A stretch of DNA of 64,000 nucleotides, from contig CAVUOA010000008.1 in assembly GCA_963742955.1 (NCBI GenBank), positions 186,001-250,000 of the forward strand, read 5' to 3'. Position numbers and translations under genes: made by a program. Under the pieces are notes generated by a model, which did no database searches, had not been told where the DNA came from, and worked only from the letters and a program-made list of their open reading frames with translations. Source of the stretch: CAVUOA01 sp963742955 (lineage in GTDB: Bacteria > Bacteroidota > Ignavibacteria > Tepidaquicellales > OLB5). Of the stretch, positions 34,856 to 45,123 are shown piece after piece. Position 1 is the first letter of the stretch. Each line of letters starts with the position of its first letter.

Positions 34856-35515
34856 TTAGAAGTTAACGTGAAGGTTTAGCTTATATTCTTTATCAACCGT
34901 ACCGAAGCGTTCAATTTTATCTTCTTTAACGCTGAAATCAAACAGGTGGGCATCAACGTAAGCATCGACGAGGTTAATCACGTATACAATGGCGAAGTAC
35001 CACACAAAGTCATTCCGCTGGCTGCGGTAAAACTCGCGCAGTGTTTTAAGGTTATCATCCCCTTCCGGAATCTGGGGTGATTGAGAAGCTGCGTATTGGT
35101 CACGGTAATCTCTGTACTTTTTATCATTATCATAGTATTCATACCCTAAGTACGCAGTAATACCAAGAAGAATAGGAACTTTCCAATACGACTGATTATA
35201 GAACTGTCCTGCACCGGGCAGAATAGCTGATAGCCCCACAGCAAGCCACGGTGATTTCTTCATGCGGAATTTTTTAAAAGCGGGTTTGTGAATTGAGGTA
35301 TCCTGTTTGAGAGTATCAAGCATATACCGCAAGTGAAATGCATGCGGTGTTTCAAAATTGGTTAGCACAGTTTGCGATGATAATGTTGATACTATAGACT
35401 GATTGGTTTCCTGCTTTCGCAGGAATAAGCGCTGTTGACCGAAACAAAAAGGTACGCTCATTATTAAAATGAACGTACCGAGTAAAAAATTTCTGTAGTT
35501 AATATGAATCAACAC
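34856..35515 (-). CDS. DUF5683 family membrane protein
   Basis: 219 residues with a signal-like N-terminus (cleavage near CFGQ). The core SPWLAVGLSAILPGAGQFYN and SYWKVPILLGITAYLGYEYY is the DUF5683 hallmark, followed by DFVWYFAIVYVINLVDAYVD and a beta-strand tail. The family is widespread in Bacteroidota and has no assigned function; two or three transmembrane segments are predicted. The start lies right at the end of secG on the same strand. Confidence 0.85.
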   Translation of the reverse strand: MLIHINYRNFLLGTFILIMSVPFCFGQQRLFLRKQETNQSIVSTLSSQTVLTNFETPHAFHLRYMLDTLKQDTSIHKPAFKKFRMKKSPWLAVGLSAILPGAGQFYNQSYWKVPILLGITAYLGYEYYDNDKKYRDYRDQYAASQSPQIPEGDDNLKTLREFYRSQRNDFVWYFAIVYVINLVDAYVDAHLFDFSVKEDKIERFGTVDKEYKLNLHVNF

Positions 35516-35940
35516 ACCTGATTCACTCCGTAATTATTTCGGAGGCTGCTGGGTATTCTGGTCAGGCTGCTGCTGTTGCTGTTGCTGCTGCTGCTGTGCT
35601 TCTGGTCAGGCTGCTGATTGTTTTGTTCCTGCGGCATCTGGGGTGTTTGCTGCTGCGGGAAAGTCTGCCTGCCTGAATTCTGCTGAATAATGCTTTCCTG
35701 CGTTCCTGAACCTTTATTGATAATTACGTTCGTAACCAGAGAAAAAACCAGAAGAATTGTAGCCAGCGCAGTGGTTATCTTAATTAAGAAATCCGCCGTC
35801 CTTCTGACACCGAACATCATAGATGCATCTGAACCGCCGAATGTACCTGCAAGTCCGCCTCCTTTAGACGACTGCACAAGTACAACCAGCATAAGCACTA
35901 TAGCAACAAGCACTAAAGCTATCATTAAAAATGGAACCAA
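35509..35940 (-). CDS. secG: Preprotein translocase subunit SecG, with polyglutamine tail and probable frameshift
   Basis: Small subunit of the SecYEG translocon. Two transmembrane helices (about 3-22 and 50-72) flank the conserved loop SSKGGGLAGTFGGSDASMMFG and RRTADFLIKIT. The C-terminal tail is rich in Gln and Pro. As read it ends at 35509 after a Ser/Asn stretch, but one base change near 35597 would turn that stretch into a continuous Gln run ending PDQNTQQPPK with a stop at 35534. The CAG-type repeat there is prone to indels, so the shorter product is more likely. The tail itself is not conserved in SecG. Confidence 0.85.
   Translation of the reverse strand: MVPFLMIALVLVAIVLMLVVLVQSSKGGGLAGTFGGSDASMMFGVRRTADFLIKITTALATILLVFSLVTNVIINKGSGTQESIIQQNSGRQTFPQQQTPQMPQEQNNQQPDQKHSSSSNSNSSSLTRIPSSLRNNYGVNQVC
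35566..35600. repeat. GCT/GTT trinucleotide tract inside secG
   Basis: About eleven near-perfect GCT/GTT triplets (CAG/CAA on the coding strand), encoding polyglutamine in one frame and Ser/Asn in the other. Confidence 0.75.
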
Positions 35941-36061
35941 TTTATCTTTACTCCCTGTCCTAATGGACTGAAATTATTGTTAAATTTATAATTACCGTAA
36001 TTCTTTTATGCAGAAATACGAAAATACAGACTTTAAAAATACAACAAATATTAATAAAAAA

Positions 36062-36866
36062 CTATTCCCATCCTCCGGAGGCAGACTGGTTCTCAAGCAG
36101 CTGCTCTTTAGGCGTATCCCTGAAATATTTAGCGGGAACACCCGCAAATATCTGTTTCGCAGGTACGTTACGTGTAACAAGAGCTCCCGCTGCAATTATT
36201 GCATCTTCACCTATTTCAATTCCTGGCAAAATTATTGCGCCTCCGCCGATTCTTCCGCCTTTGCGAAGCGTAACTCCTTTAAAATGCTTGAAACGTTCCT
36301 CAGTTCTTCCGAGGTAATTATCGTTTGTTGTAACAACTCCCGGCGCAATAAAGCAGAAATCTTCTATTACAGAATACGCTGTGATGTAGCAGTTTGTTTC
36401 AAGCTTGCACTTTCTGCCAATTGTAGTGAGATTTTCAACGGTGCAGCATCTTCCGATAATAGTAGTATTCACCTATTTTTACGTCTTCTCTAACAGCAGC
36501 GGAATCAGCGAGCAAAACGTTATTAGCAATCATTGTACCTACGTAAACCACAACATGTGCTCCAATAAGGCATTCATTGCCAAGCGAAGCAGGTTCATAT
36601 TTCTTATCTGTCTTAAATATGCTTCTTTTAGACCTGAGCGGCTGTTTTCCAATAATGCTGTTATCGCCGATTACAGCCGAATTGCCTATTTTTGTGCCTT
36701 CCCGAATTACAACATTATGACCGATAACTGTATCATCGCCGATTACAACATCTTTTTCAATAACGCAAAACTGACCATGTTCGAAATTTTTTCCTATCTT
36801 TGCCGAGGGGTCTATAAAACTTGTGCCTGCAGGTGCAGAGTAGGAACCTATTTTGGTGCTATCCAT
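36062..36866 (-). CDS. Left-handed beta-helix acyltransferase (one-base insertion near 36466)
   Basis: The two frames (36435-36866 and 36062-36472) join into about 268 residues of hexapeptide repeats, e.g. IGDDTVIGHNVVIREGTKIG, and IGRCCTVENLTTIGRKCKLE after correction. The C-terminal repeats include GGRIGGGAIILPGIEIGEDA and the ending ALVTRNVPAKQIFAGVPAKY, seen in sugar N- or O-acetyltransferases. Removing one T gives GEYTIIGRC. The likely role is acylation of a nucleotide sugar for surface polysaccharide, but no neighbouring sugar genes confirm this. The start MDSTKIGSYS is the only upstream ATG. Confidence 0.75.
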
Positions 36867-37026
36867 GTTATTTATAATGGTTTAAGCAATATAATAATAT
36901 TTGAATCGCATATCAATGTAAGCTTTTTTACCATTAGGTTGCTTTTAAACTACAACTTTTGCATATTTGCAAAGGAACTAACATATTGTATTTCTTTACG
37001 CAAACTATTCAAATTACGGAGGAACT

Positions 37027-37362
37027 ATGAAATTCTTATTCACTTCTCGTCACTTCAAAGCCCATGACACCCTTAAAGAAATTGCAGAAAACGAATCGGA
37101 AAAAATAAACAGGTTTTATGACGGTATCATAAAATGCGAAGTGATTTTAAGTTTTGAAAAAGTTACAAACAGCATAAAAATTGCTGAATTTGTTGTGAAT
37201 GCTAACAATCACCACACTTTTACTGCAACCGGCCAGTCGGAAGACTTCAAAGTCTCAATAGAAGATGCTGCAGACAAGATAATTTCGCAATTAAAGAAAT
37301 ATAAAGAGAAGTTAACAAACCACAATCCTAAACACACTGATTCATTAAATTTAGAAACTTAG
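37027..37362 (+). CDS. hpf: Ribosome hibernation promoting factor (short HPF)
   Basis: 111 residues of the HPF/RaiA family, which bind the 30S subunit in the mRNA/tRNA channel of idle ribosomes. Typical are FTSRHFKAHDTLKEIAENES, VILSFEKV, and ATGQSEDFKVSIEDAADKII. It lacks the long C-terminal dimerisation domain. The ATG is preceded by GGAGG. It is followed after 17 bp by hprK, reminiscent of the rpoN-hpf-ptsN-hprK cluster of Proteobacteria. Confidence 0.93.
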   Translation: MKFLFTSRHFKAHDTLKEIAENESEKINRFYDGIIKCEVILSFEKVTNSIKIAEFVVNANNHHTFTATGQSEDFKVSIEDAADKIISQLKKYKEKLTNHNPKHTDSLNLET

Positions 37363-37379
37363 AAGCGGATGCTTTAAAT

Positions 37380-38426
37380 ATGAAGCATATCCAAAAGGCA
37401 CTAAGGAATCTCCAGGAAATTAAAAAAGAAAGTATTTCAGTCGAATACTTTTACCAGGCGTGCCAAAAAAGATTCAAGCTTTCAAAGCTTACAGACGGTG
37501 ATTTCGGTTTTGAAAAAATAATTAAAGACAGAAATATTCACCGCCCCGGGCTTGCGCTTGCAGGTTATACCAAGCTCTTCACATTTGACAGAGTCCAGGT
37601 TCTTGGCAATACAGAAATGAGATACCTGAAACATCTCAGCCAACCGGGAAGAGTAAAAACTCTGAAAAAATTCTTTTCGTTCAATATGCCCTGTATTTGT
37701 TTGACATTCAATAACCGGCCTCCGGATGAATTTCTTGAAATGGCAAACAAAAAGAAAATTGCTGTGTTTATAAGTCCTCTGCCAACAACTAAATTTGCTT
37801 ACTTCATAAGCGATTTTCTGGATGACCAGTTTTCACCGCAGGCAGCTCTGCACGGCTCATTTGTTGACGTTTACGGCGTTGGGATGCTGTTTTACGGCCG
37901 AAGCGGAATAGGAAAGAGCGAAATCGCAATGGACCTTGTTGAACGCGGGCACAGGCTTGTTGCGGATGACGTTGTAATAATTTCACGCAAAGGCGAAGGA
38001 ATACTAATGGGTTCGGGAACAGACCTTGTAAAGCATTTTATGGAAATTCGGGGATTGGGTATTATCGATGTAAGAAGTATTTTCGGAATCAGGGCTATAA
38101 GATTTCAGAAAAGAGTTGAAATTGTTGTGAACCTTGAAGAATGGACAAGAAGAAAAGAATATACCCGTACCGGACTTGATGAAGATACAATTAATATTTT
38201 GGGGGTTGATATTCCTTTTATTAAGCTGCCGATATTTCCGGGAAAGAATGTTACGGTCATTTCGGAAGTGATTGCACTTAACTATCTCGACAAGCATTAC
38301 GGGTATGATGCAGCCAAGATTCTTGCAACCAAGCTTGAGCACGCTATAAAAGAAAAGCAGCAGAGAAGAGCGCTCGGAACGGAATTCGAAAGGTCTGTAG
38401 AATATCTGGAACACGATTTCGAATAA
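37380..38426 (+). CDS. hprK: HPr kinase/phosphorylase
   Basis: Phosphorylates and dephosphorylates HPr on serine. 348 residues: the N-terminal regulatory domain, catalytic His158 in LHGSFVDVYG, P-loop GRSGIGKS (173-180), ADD (195-197), and the family signature MEIRGLGIIDV (221-231). C-terminal KQQRRALGTEFE is also conserved. No HPr or PTS gene occurs in this window, so its substrate here is not shown. Such PTS-poor genomes often keep HprK for a regulatory use. Confidence 0.94.
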   Translation: MKHIQKALRNLQEIKKESISVEYFYQACQKRFKLSKLTDGDFGFEKIIKDRNIHRPGLALAGYTKLFTFDRVQVLGNTEMRYLKHLSQPGRVKTLKKFFSFNMPCICLTFNNRPPDEFLEMANKKKIAVFISPLPTTKFAYFISDFLDDQFSPQAALHGSFVDVYGVGMLFYGRSGIGKSEIAMDLVERGHRLVADDVVIISRKGEGILMGSGTDLVKHFMEIRGLGIIDVRSIFGIRAIRFQKRVEIVVNLEEWTRRKEYTRTGLDEDTINILGVDIPFIKLPIFPGKNVTVISEVIALNYLDKHYGYDAAKILATKLEHAIKEKQQRRALGTEFERSVEYLEHDFE

Positions 38427-38443
38427 ACAATAACAAAAAATAT

Positions 38444-40249
38444 ATGAGCAAAAAACATGTAATATTAATACTTGTTATTGCCTCCTTAGCCGCCCTTAAT
38501 TGCGGCAATAAAAACTCCACAACATCAGACGTAAATATAAACGCAGATTATAAGCTGCCCGCTGTTGATACTGCAGGAGCAGTTATCGGTGACTGGGTTA
38601 TACAGAGAGAAATGGCAGACCCGCAAAGGCTGAATCCCATAACGGTTCAGGATGCCATAGGGCAGGAACTCTCTTATTACATATTCGAACGTCTTCTCTG
38701 GGCTGCAGACAGAACCACATACGAAACAATCCCCTGGCTTGCAGAATCATACCCCGAAATTTCTGATGACCACCTTGTTTACACATTTCATTTGAAGAAA
38801 AACATACGTTTCTCAAACGGGAAACCGCTCACCGGCGATGACGTAATCTTTACATTTAAAGCAATCAAGAATCCGCTTATTGACGATGCGGCGCTGAGAA
38901 ATTATTATGCAAGCCTGAAAAAGGTCGAGCTTGTGGACGGAGATAAATACACAATAAGATTTTTTATGTCTAAGCCTTACTTTAAGGCAAGAGGCGTGCT
39001 GGGTGATGCTCAAATAATGAGCAAAGAAGTTATGGACCCCGATGGATTAACAGATAAATACACATGGGATGAAACCACTGACCAGCAGGTAGCTCAGAAA
39101 AATGCATCTTTAAAAAAGTTTGCCGATTTCTTTAATTCCGAAGAAGCCGGAAGAAGTCCCAAATACCTCATCGGTTCGGGACCTTATATATTCGAGAGGT
39201 GGGAAACAGGGCAGTATGTTGAGCTGAGAAGAAACCCCGATTACTGGAACAAAGACAGCGCTTATGGAACAGTATATCCTGCAAAAATTATAGTGAAAGT
39301 AATACAGGATGAATCCGCTTCAATAGTGTCTGCAAAAAATAAAGAAATTGATTTGATGTACATGAGCAAACCCATAGATTATGTTAAATCGATGGCAGAC
39401 GCGGAGCAGTTCAGTATGCACAGGGCTGACCCTACTGAACCGCGCTTTGACTATCTCGGCTATAACATGAAGAGTCCCCTATTTTCTGATAAAAGAGTAC
39501 GTTGGGCAATGGCATATTTGATTGACAGAAAAAGCATAATAGATAAAATTCATTACGGGATGGCTGTACCAATAGAAAGTCCCGTATATTTTCAGGATAA
39601 AAAGCATTTCAACACTGATTTGCCGCTGATAGAATATGACCCCGAAAAAGCAAAACAATTGTTAAAAGAAGCGGGATGGGTTGATTCAGATGAAGACGGA
39701 GTTTTGGATAAAGTTATTAACGGTAAGAAAGTTGATTTTAAATTTACTTACCTGCTTAATACAAATGAATCAAGAAAGCAAACTATACTGGTTGTAATAG
39801 ATGCGTTAAAGAAAGTCGGTATTCAGGCTGAAATTCAAACTCTGGAATGGTCAGTTTACCTTGACAAAACCAAGAAGCATGAGTTCGATGCAACAATGGG
39901 AGCTTGGATACTCACCGATTACCCGCCGGATGAGTTCCAGATTTTCCATTCATCACAAATGCTTGGTGAAGGGAGCAACTTTACAAGCTACAACAGCCAT
40001 GCCGCAGACAGCCTTATGGAAGCCTACAGGATAGAGTTTGATGAAAACAAAAGGATTGAATTAATAAAACAGCTTCAGAAAATATTGTACGATGACCAGG
40101 CTTATACGTTTTTATGGACACCGAAAGCAAAGTATATATACGGCTCACGTTTTAAAAACGTGAGATGGTATCCTACACCGATAACATCATACCAGCTCAC
40201 CGAGTGGTGGGTTCCGGCTGATGCAAGGAAGTACCAAACGCCGAATTAG
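38444..40249 (+). CDS. Peptide ABC transporter substrate-binding lipoprotein (SBP family 5)
   Basis: 601 residues with a lipoprotein signal (Cys20 in LAALNC), then the family 5 fold: IGQELSYYIFERLLW, PWLAESYPEISDDHLVYTFH, NIRFSNGKPLTGDDVIFTFK and GSGPYIFERWETGQYVELRR. It receives oligopeptides, dipeptides or similar ligands; the exact ligand cannot be read. Two permease genes follow after 260 bp, but no ATPase gene is present in the window. The hprK gene ends 17 bp before it. Confidence 0.9.
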   Translation: MSKKHVILILVIASLAALNCGNKNSTTSDVNINADYKLPAVDTAGAVIGDWVIQREMADPQRLNPITVQDAIGQELSYYIFERLLWAADRTTYETIPWLAESYPEISDDHLVYTFHLKKNIRFSNGKPLTGDDVIFTFKAIKNPLIDDAALRNYYASLKKVELVDGDKYTIRFFMSKPYFKARGVLGDAQIMSKEVMDPDGLTDKYTWDETTDQQVAQKNASLKKFADFFNSEEAGRSPKYLIGSGPYIFERWETGQYVELRRNPDYWNKDSAYGTVYPAKIIVKVIQDESASIVSAKNKEIDLMYMSKPIDYVKSMADAEQFSMHRADPTEPRFDYLGYNMKSPLFSDKRVRWAMAYLIDRKSIIDKIHYGMAVPIESPVYFQDKKHFNTDLPLIEYDPEKAKQLLKEAGWVDSDEDGVLDKVINGKKVDFKFTYLLNTNESRKQTILVVIDALKKVGIQAEIQTLEWSVYLDKTKKHEFDATMGAWILTDYPPDEFQIFHSSQMLGEGSNFTSYNSHAADSLMEAYRIEFDENKRIELIKQLQKILYDDQAYTFLWTPKAKYIYGSRFKNVRWYPTPITSYQLTEWWVPADARKYQTPN

Positions 40250-40255
40250 ACAGAA

Positions 40256-40303
40256 CCCGCTGTTGGTGCCTGCCTGTACAGACAGGTTCTCACCAACAGC
40301 GGG
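40256..40303 (+). terminator. Large stem-loop after the binding-protein gene
   Basis: A perfect 13-bp outer stem (CCCGCTGTTGGTG with its complement) encloses a smaller hairpin (CCTGCCTGTACAGACAGG region). It starts 6 nt after the stop and lies before the permease genes, so it likely lets less transcript pass on to the permeases. No T-run. Confidence 0.65.
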
Positions 40304-40510
40304 AAATTGAGGTTTAAATGCCCCAAAACTTATTCCCAATTTCGACAAGGACAAATAACAATGTTGAATTTCACATAACAATTGATGAAATTTGCAATTA
40401 ATCTAATTCTTTGAATAAAATGATTTACGATGAGCCGGTCTTAAAAATTCACTGCAGCATTCTGAATAATAAAACGTATATTGCAAAAAATATTAATTCT
40501 ATAAGCTGAA

Positions 40511-41527
40511 ATGACCCAATACGTATTTAAAAGGATATTGTTATTTATCCCCACGTTAATAGCAATCACGCTGATAACGTTTACCATTTCACGCCTTGCG
40601 CCCGGCGACCCTACCGAGCTTAAAGTAGGCGTCAGCCAGGAATCAATGAAAGCTGACGAGAAAAGCCAGCTTAACGAACAGGCTAAGAACTACTACAGAC
40701 AGAAATGGGGACTGGATAAACCGCTCTATATGCAGTACGCCATTTGGCTTGCAAATATGGCTACACTCGATTTTGGAAATTCGTTTGTTGATAACAGACC
40801 GGTACTGGATAAAATAGTTGAACGTCTTCCTATTACAGTTCCGATAAGCATATTGACAATTTGTATTGCCTACATTGTTGCCATACCAATTGGAATATAT
40901 TCGGCGGCGCGGCAATACAGCTTCTGGGACAGACTTTCTACTTTTGTTTTGTTTGTGCTTTACTCACTCCCTTCATTCTGGATAGCAACTATGGCAATTG
41001 TATTTCTTGCAAATGTTGAGTACCTCAAAATATTTCCTACTTCGGGCTTATACACTTTAGGCTCGGATAACTGGAGCTTTTTTGCAAAAATGTGGGATAG
41101 GGTTTATCACTTAATTCTTCCCGTAACATGTTATACATACGGAAGCTTTGCTTTCCTTTCACGCCAGATGAGAGGAAGCATGCTGGAGGTCATACGGCAG
41201 GACTATATCAGAACAGCAAGAGCTAAAGGATTAAAGGAAAAAACCGTTGTAATGAAACATGCCCTTAGAAATTCTCTTATACCTATAATTACTCTGTTTG
41301 GAAATGTATTCCCCCTGCTTGTAGGAGGCAGCGTAATTATAGAAACAATATTCAGCATCCCGGGCATGGGACAGCTTGCATTCCAGGCGCTGGTTGCAAG
41401 AGATTACCCTTTAATCATGGCGGAGCTTGTTATATCTGCCGTTCTTACACTGGTCGGTTTGCTGGTAGTAGATATTCTCTACGCCTTTGTAGACCCCAGA
41501 ATTGCATTTACAAGGAAATCAGCTTAA
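40511..41527 (+). CDS. Peptide ABC transporter permease, DppB/OppB type
   Basis: 338 residues, six transmembrane segments, starting MTQYVFKRILLFIPTLIAIT, with the typical insertion RLAPGDPTELKVG and the EAA loop DYIRTARAKGLKEKTVVMKH. The end LLVVDILYAFVDPRIAF is conserved in DppB. The next permease gene starts 20 bp downstream. Confidence 0.9.
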   Translation: MTQYVFKRILLFIPTLIAITLITFTISRLAPGDPTELKVGVSQESMKADEKSQLNEQAKNYYRQKWGLDKPLYMQYAIWLANMATLDFGNSFVDNRPVLDKIVERLPITVPISILTICIAYIVAIPIGIYSAARQYSFWDRLSTFVLFVLYSLPSFWIATMAIVFLANVEYLKIFPTSGLYTLGSDNWSFFAKMWDRVYHLILPVTCYTYGSFAFLSRQMRGSMLEVIRQDYIRTARAKGLKEKTVVMKHALRNSLIPIITLFGNVFPLLVGGSVIIETIFSIPGMGQLAFQALVARDYPLIMAELVISAVLTLVGLLVVDILYAFVDPRIAFTRKSA

Positions 41528-41546
41528 AGCAGGAGTTTTAAAAAAA

Positions 41547-42668
41547 ATGTCAGTAACAAATCCAAATCCTGAAATAAATCCGAACCCCGAAATTGAAGAA
41601 ACAATAGAAGGCAAGAAGCACCACGGTTCCGATAACGGAATTCCCGATGGCGGGCGGCGTGATGTTGGTCAAAGCTACTGGTCACTTGTCAAGCACCAGT
41701 ACAAGAAAAACACGATGGCTGTAGTAGCATTTTACGTTGTTATATTTCTGATAGTTCTTGCACTGCTTGCGGATTTTCTTGCGAACAACAAACCAATTTA
41801 CGCAAAGTATAAAGGAGAAATATATTTCCCTATAGTTAAAGAGTATCTCGTAAAAATGGGACTTTCCAAATGGGAAACTGAATTTTTAAATGTAGACTGG
41901 AAGACTCTCCCTCTTGAATCTGCAATATGGCCGCCGGTGAAATATTACTATTCAGATGTAGACCTCTTCAATAATCTTTCAGGACCTTCGGTACAAAACG
42001 CGCACTACCTGGGAACAGACCAGATAGGCAGAGATGTTCTTAGCGGGCTGATACACGGTTCCAGAATATCATTATCGGTAGGTTTTGTTGCTGCCGGTAT
42101 TTCGGTATTAATAGGCATCGTTCTTGGCGCGCTGGCAGGATTCTACGGGGGCAATGTAGATATTGTAATAATGAGATTCATTGAGATTATGACGTTGTTC
42201 CCTTCATTTTTCCTGATTATTACTATTGTGGCGCTGTACGGCTCAAGCATATGGTTTATCATGGCGGCAATCGGGCTGACTACATGGACCGGCAATGCAA
42301 GGCTCACCAGGGGCGAAGTGCTGAAAGTCAGGAACATGGATTATATTTCGGCTGCAACATCACTGGGATTGAGAAACAGGCGGATTATATTCAGGCACGT
42401 TCTGCCCAATGCTCTTGCTCCTGTGCTTGTATCGGCAGCATTTGAAATTGCCGGCGCAATTCTGACAGAAGCCGGTCTCAGCTTTTTAGGGTTCGGAGTT
42501 GCCGCTACAACAGTTACATGGGGCTCTGTGCTTTCCGAGGCAAGGGGCGCAACCAGCTCGTGGTGGCTTGCAATTTTCCCCGGTTTTATGATATTTTTGA
42601 CAATTGTGGCATATAATCTTGTTGGCGAGGGATTGCGGGATGCACTTGACCCGAGACTTAGAGATTAA
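41547..42668 (+). CDS. Peptide ABC transporter permease, DppC/OppC type
   Basis: 373 residues from ATG 41547 (MSVTNPNPE), preceded by AGGAG; a longer open frame overlaps dppB and is not favoured. The N-terminal repeat NPNPEINPNPEIEE and a charged tail precede transmembrane helix 1 (about 55-75). The core HYLGTDQIGRDVLSGLIHGSR and the EAA loop DYISAATSLGLRNRRIIFRH are DppC signatures, and the protein ends DALDPRLRD. An extra 70-residue periplasmic insertion (about 80-150) makes it longer than usual members. Confidence 0.9.
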   Translation: MSVTNPNPEINPNPEIEETIEGKKHHGSDNGIPDGGRRDVGQSYWSLVKHQYKKNTMAVVAFYVVIFLIVLALLADFLANNKPIYAKYKGEIYFPIVKEYLVKMGLSKWETEFLNVDWKTLPLESAIWPPVKYYYSDVDLFNNLSGPSVQNAHYLGTDQIGRDVLSGLIHGSRISLSVGFVAAGISVLIGIVLGALAGFYGGNVDIVIMRFIEIMTLFPSFFLIITIVALYGSSIWFIMAAIGLTTWTGNARLTRGEVLKVRNMDYISAATSLGLRNRRIIFRHVLPNALAPVLVSAAFEIAGAILTEAGLSFLGFGVAATTVTWGSVLSEARGATSSWWLAIFPGFMIFLTIVAYNLVGEGLRDALDPRLRD

Positions 42669-42767
42669 TATTTTTGAACTTTCAGAAACTTTTTTTAGAA
42701 AAAGAATGATTAATTATTTAACAGCAAATAATTAATCGAATCACAGCAAAACAGGAGGATGTAAATT

Positions 42768-42995
42768 ATGGTATGGACTCTGGAACTGGCATCATATCTT
42801 GATGATGCTCCATGGCCTGCTAACAAAGTGGAGCTGATAGATTATGCTATGAGGACCGGAGCCCCTCAGGAGGTTATTGATAACCTCAAAGACCTAGAGG
42901 ATTCCGATGAACCTTATGAAAGCATAGAGGAAATCTGGCTTGATTACCCGACTAAAGAAGACTTCTTTTATGATGATGAAGAGAAGGATTTTTAG
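42768..42995 (+). CDS. DUF2795 small protein
   Basis: 75 residues, acidic. The pattern LASYLDDAPWPANKVELIDY, then RTGAPQEVIDNLKDLEDSDE and YESIEEIW matches DUF2795 (small proteins of unknown function, often encoded alone). The start is secured by AGGAGG 9 nt upstream. An intrinsic terminator follows. Confidence 0.8.
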   Translation: MVWTLELASYLDDAPWPANKVELIDYAMRTGAPQEVIDNLKDLEDSDEPYESIEEIWLDYPTKEDFFYDDEEKDF

Positions 42996-43019
42996 AATAT
43001 AGAATTTTGTTCCTTTCAC

Positions 43020-43050
43020 AACCCAGCCCCGGGAAGGGCTGGGTTTTCTT
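43020..43050 (+). terminator. Intrinsic terminator after the DUF2795 gene
   Basis: A perfect 10-bp stem AACCCAGCCC/GGGCTGGGTT with a 6-nt loop and a following T-rich run. Confidence 0.9.
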
Positions 43051-43091
43051 TGTTTTTTTTCTTTGTATTTCCAAAACCGCTGATTTAATTA

Positions 43092-45099
43092 ATGAAGAGA
43101 ATTACCGTTTCATTCATTTATTGTGTACAGATATTAATGTGTCTCTTAACTGTAAACGGCAAACCTTTTGCATCGGCTCTCCCTGTCCCTCCCTCAAATT
43201 ACACTGTCGATGGCATTGATTTTATTTTCAAGACTACAAAATCATTTGATAAAACAGACCTTGAGCCTATTATGAACCTGCCGAAGACAAAATCATTCAG
43301 CGAAGTTGAACTTGAGCAGGACAGGCTCAGAATTAAAAAATTCTATTTCGATAACGGTTTTTTTGATGCGGTAGTAGATACATCAACCGCATACGATGAG
43401 GCAGACCACAGTGTAGATATTACAATAATTATTATTGAAAATAACCGTTACCAAATTGGTAAAATAACCCTTAACGGGCTTGATGAAATTGCTCCTGAAC
43501 TTAAACCAAAAATAAATTCCAATAGGCTGCTTAAAAGCGGTGATTATTACAGCAAAACAGGTGTATTAAGCGAAACAGGACGCATTCTTAGCCTGCTGCA
43601 GGATAACGGTTATCTGTTTGCATCTATTGATACATTAAACGGCACCATTGTATCAAAATACAGGAGCACAGACCCAAATTTGAAATATAAAGTAAATGCA
43701 GAACTTACTTTCATGGGGGCTGACAAACAGTTTACTTTCGGTAAAACAAAAATAAATATCAAAGATAACCGTTACAAGCTCAAAGACTATCTTATCCAAA
43801 GGGAGCTGAATTACAAAGAGGGGCAGTTATACAGCCGTACACTTTTAGACCAGAGTGAAAGAAATCTTTCGAAGTTTGCAATTATTCAAAACGGAAGATT
43901 TACAATTGATACTGTTATAGGTACCCGGGTAGATATAAAAGTTGATATCACGCTGACAAACAAGTATGAAATAACCCCAAATCTTACTTGCCTTAAATGA
44001 TGAGGCTGTTAACCAGTTTTTTGGAGGAGCAGGCGTTGAATATTCCGATAAAAATTTCTTCGGGGGAGGCAGGGTTTTTTCGGTTTCTTTGCAGGGGCTG
44101 ATTCACAATGTAAATACCTACAGGGCAATTCTTAATACTTCTTTATATCAGCCCTACTTTATCAGGAATAATATGACCGCCACATATACTCTGAAATTCG
44201 GATATTATAACTACGAAAAATCGCACCAATATATTGTTATCAGTAATTTACTCAGGGTAAATTATTATATAGCTGACTATACATTTTATAACAATGCTTA
44301 TTCGGATATAACAGTAGATTTCATCAGGGAAAAAAAGGGTGAAGAATATTACAGGGCCAGAAATATAGATACTGCTGCCTCGCTGGTAAATTCAATGAAC
44401 TCAATTCTGGGTTTAACTTTAATACATGATAATACAAACGATATTTTCAATCCATCAAAAGGTTTTTATCATTCAATAACAATTGAAAATGCAGGCCTTT
44501 TGCCCAGAATATTTTCTCTTATAAATAAAAATATTGACTACGCTCAATATTTTAAATTCTATATGCCGAACAAATTTTATTTCGATGTTTCCGGAGGAAG
44601 AAGAACTGCAATATTTGCTACTTATAACGAAATTGGTGATATAATTGAATACGGTAAAGGCGATAACATTGTTCCTGTTCAGAGTATATATAAATTCTAC
44701 AGCGGCGGGAGCAGCAGCCTTCGTGGCTGGAATGCCAAAGAAAACGGCATTGTGAAAGACCCCTCGGCAGGAGGCAATTTTCTTTTTGAAGGCTCTTTTG
44801 AGTACAGATGGAAAATGTTTGCAGCTGCAGAAAGCTTCTGGAAGAATTTCTGGTCAGTTTATTTTATTGACTACGGCAATATATGGGATAAAGGACAATA
44901 TTTTAAGTTCAGCGAAATAGCGCTCGCTGCGGGACTCGGATTAAGATATGAAACTTTTGTCGGCCCGCTGAGAATTGACCTGGGCTTTAAGCTTTATAAC
45001 CCGAGCGCTCCAAAAGGAGACCAGTGGCTGTTTGATAACACTAAAGAGATTTTAAAAAGCAAATTCGCTGTTCAGTTCGGGCTTGGAAACGCATTCTAA
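43092..45099 (+). CDS. Omp85-family outer-membrane protein (one-base insertion near 43983)
   Basis: Reads as two frames: 43092-44000 (signal peptide and two or three POTRA-like beta-alpha repeats, e.g. FSEVELEQDRLRIKKFYFDN and NRYQIGKITLNG) and the barrel from about 43985 to 45099. Removing one base gives ITPNLLALNDEAVNQFFGG. The barrel has the L6 motif in SSSLRGWNAKE (VRGY-like), EYRWKMF and the family ending GLRYETFVGPLRIDLGF, with a C-terminal Phe. About 668 residues. It may be BamA-like or a TamA/surface-antigen relative; the POTRA count (fewer than five) argues against being the main BamA. Confidence 0.82.
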
Positions 45100-45123
45100 T
45101 TAAATATTAACGGGGCATAAGAT

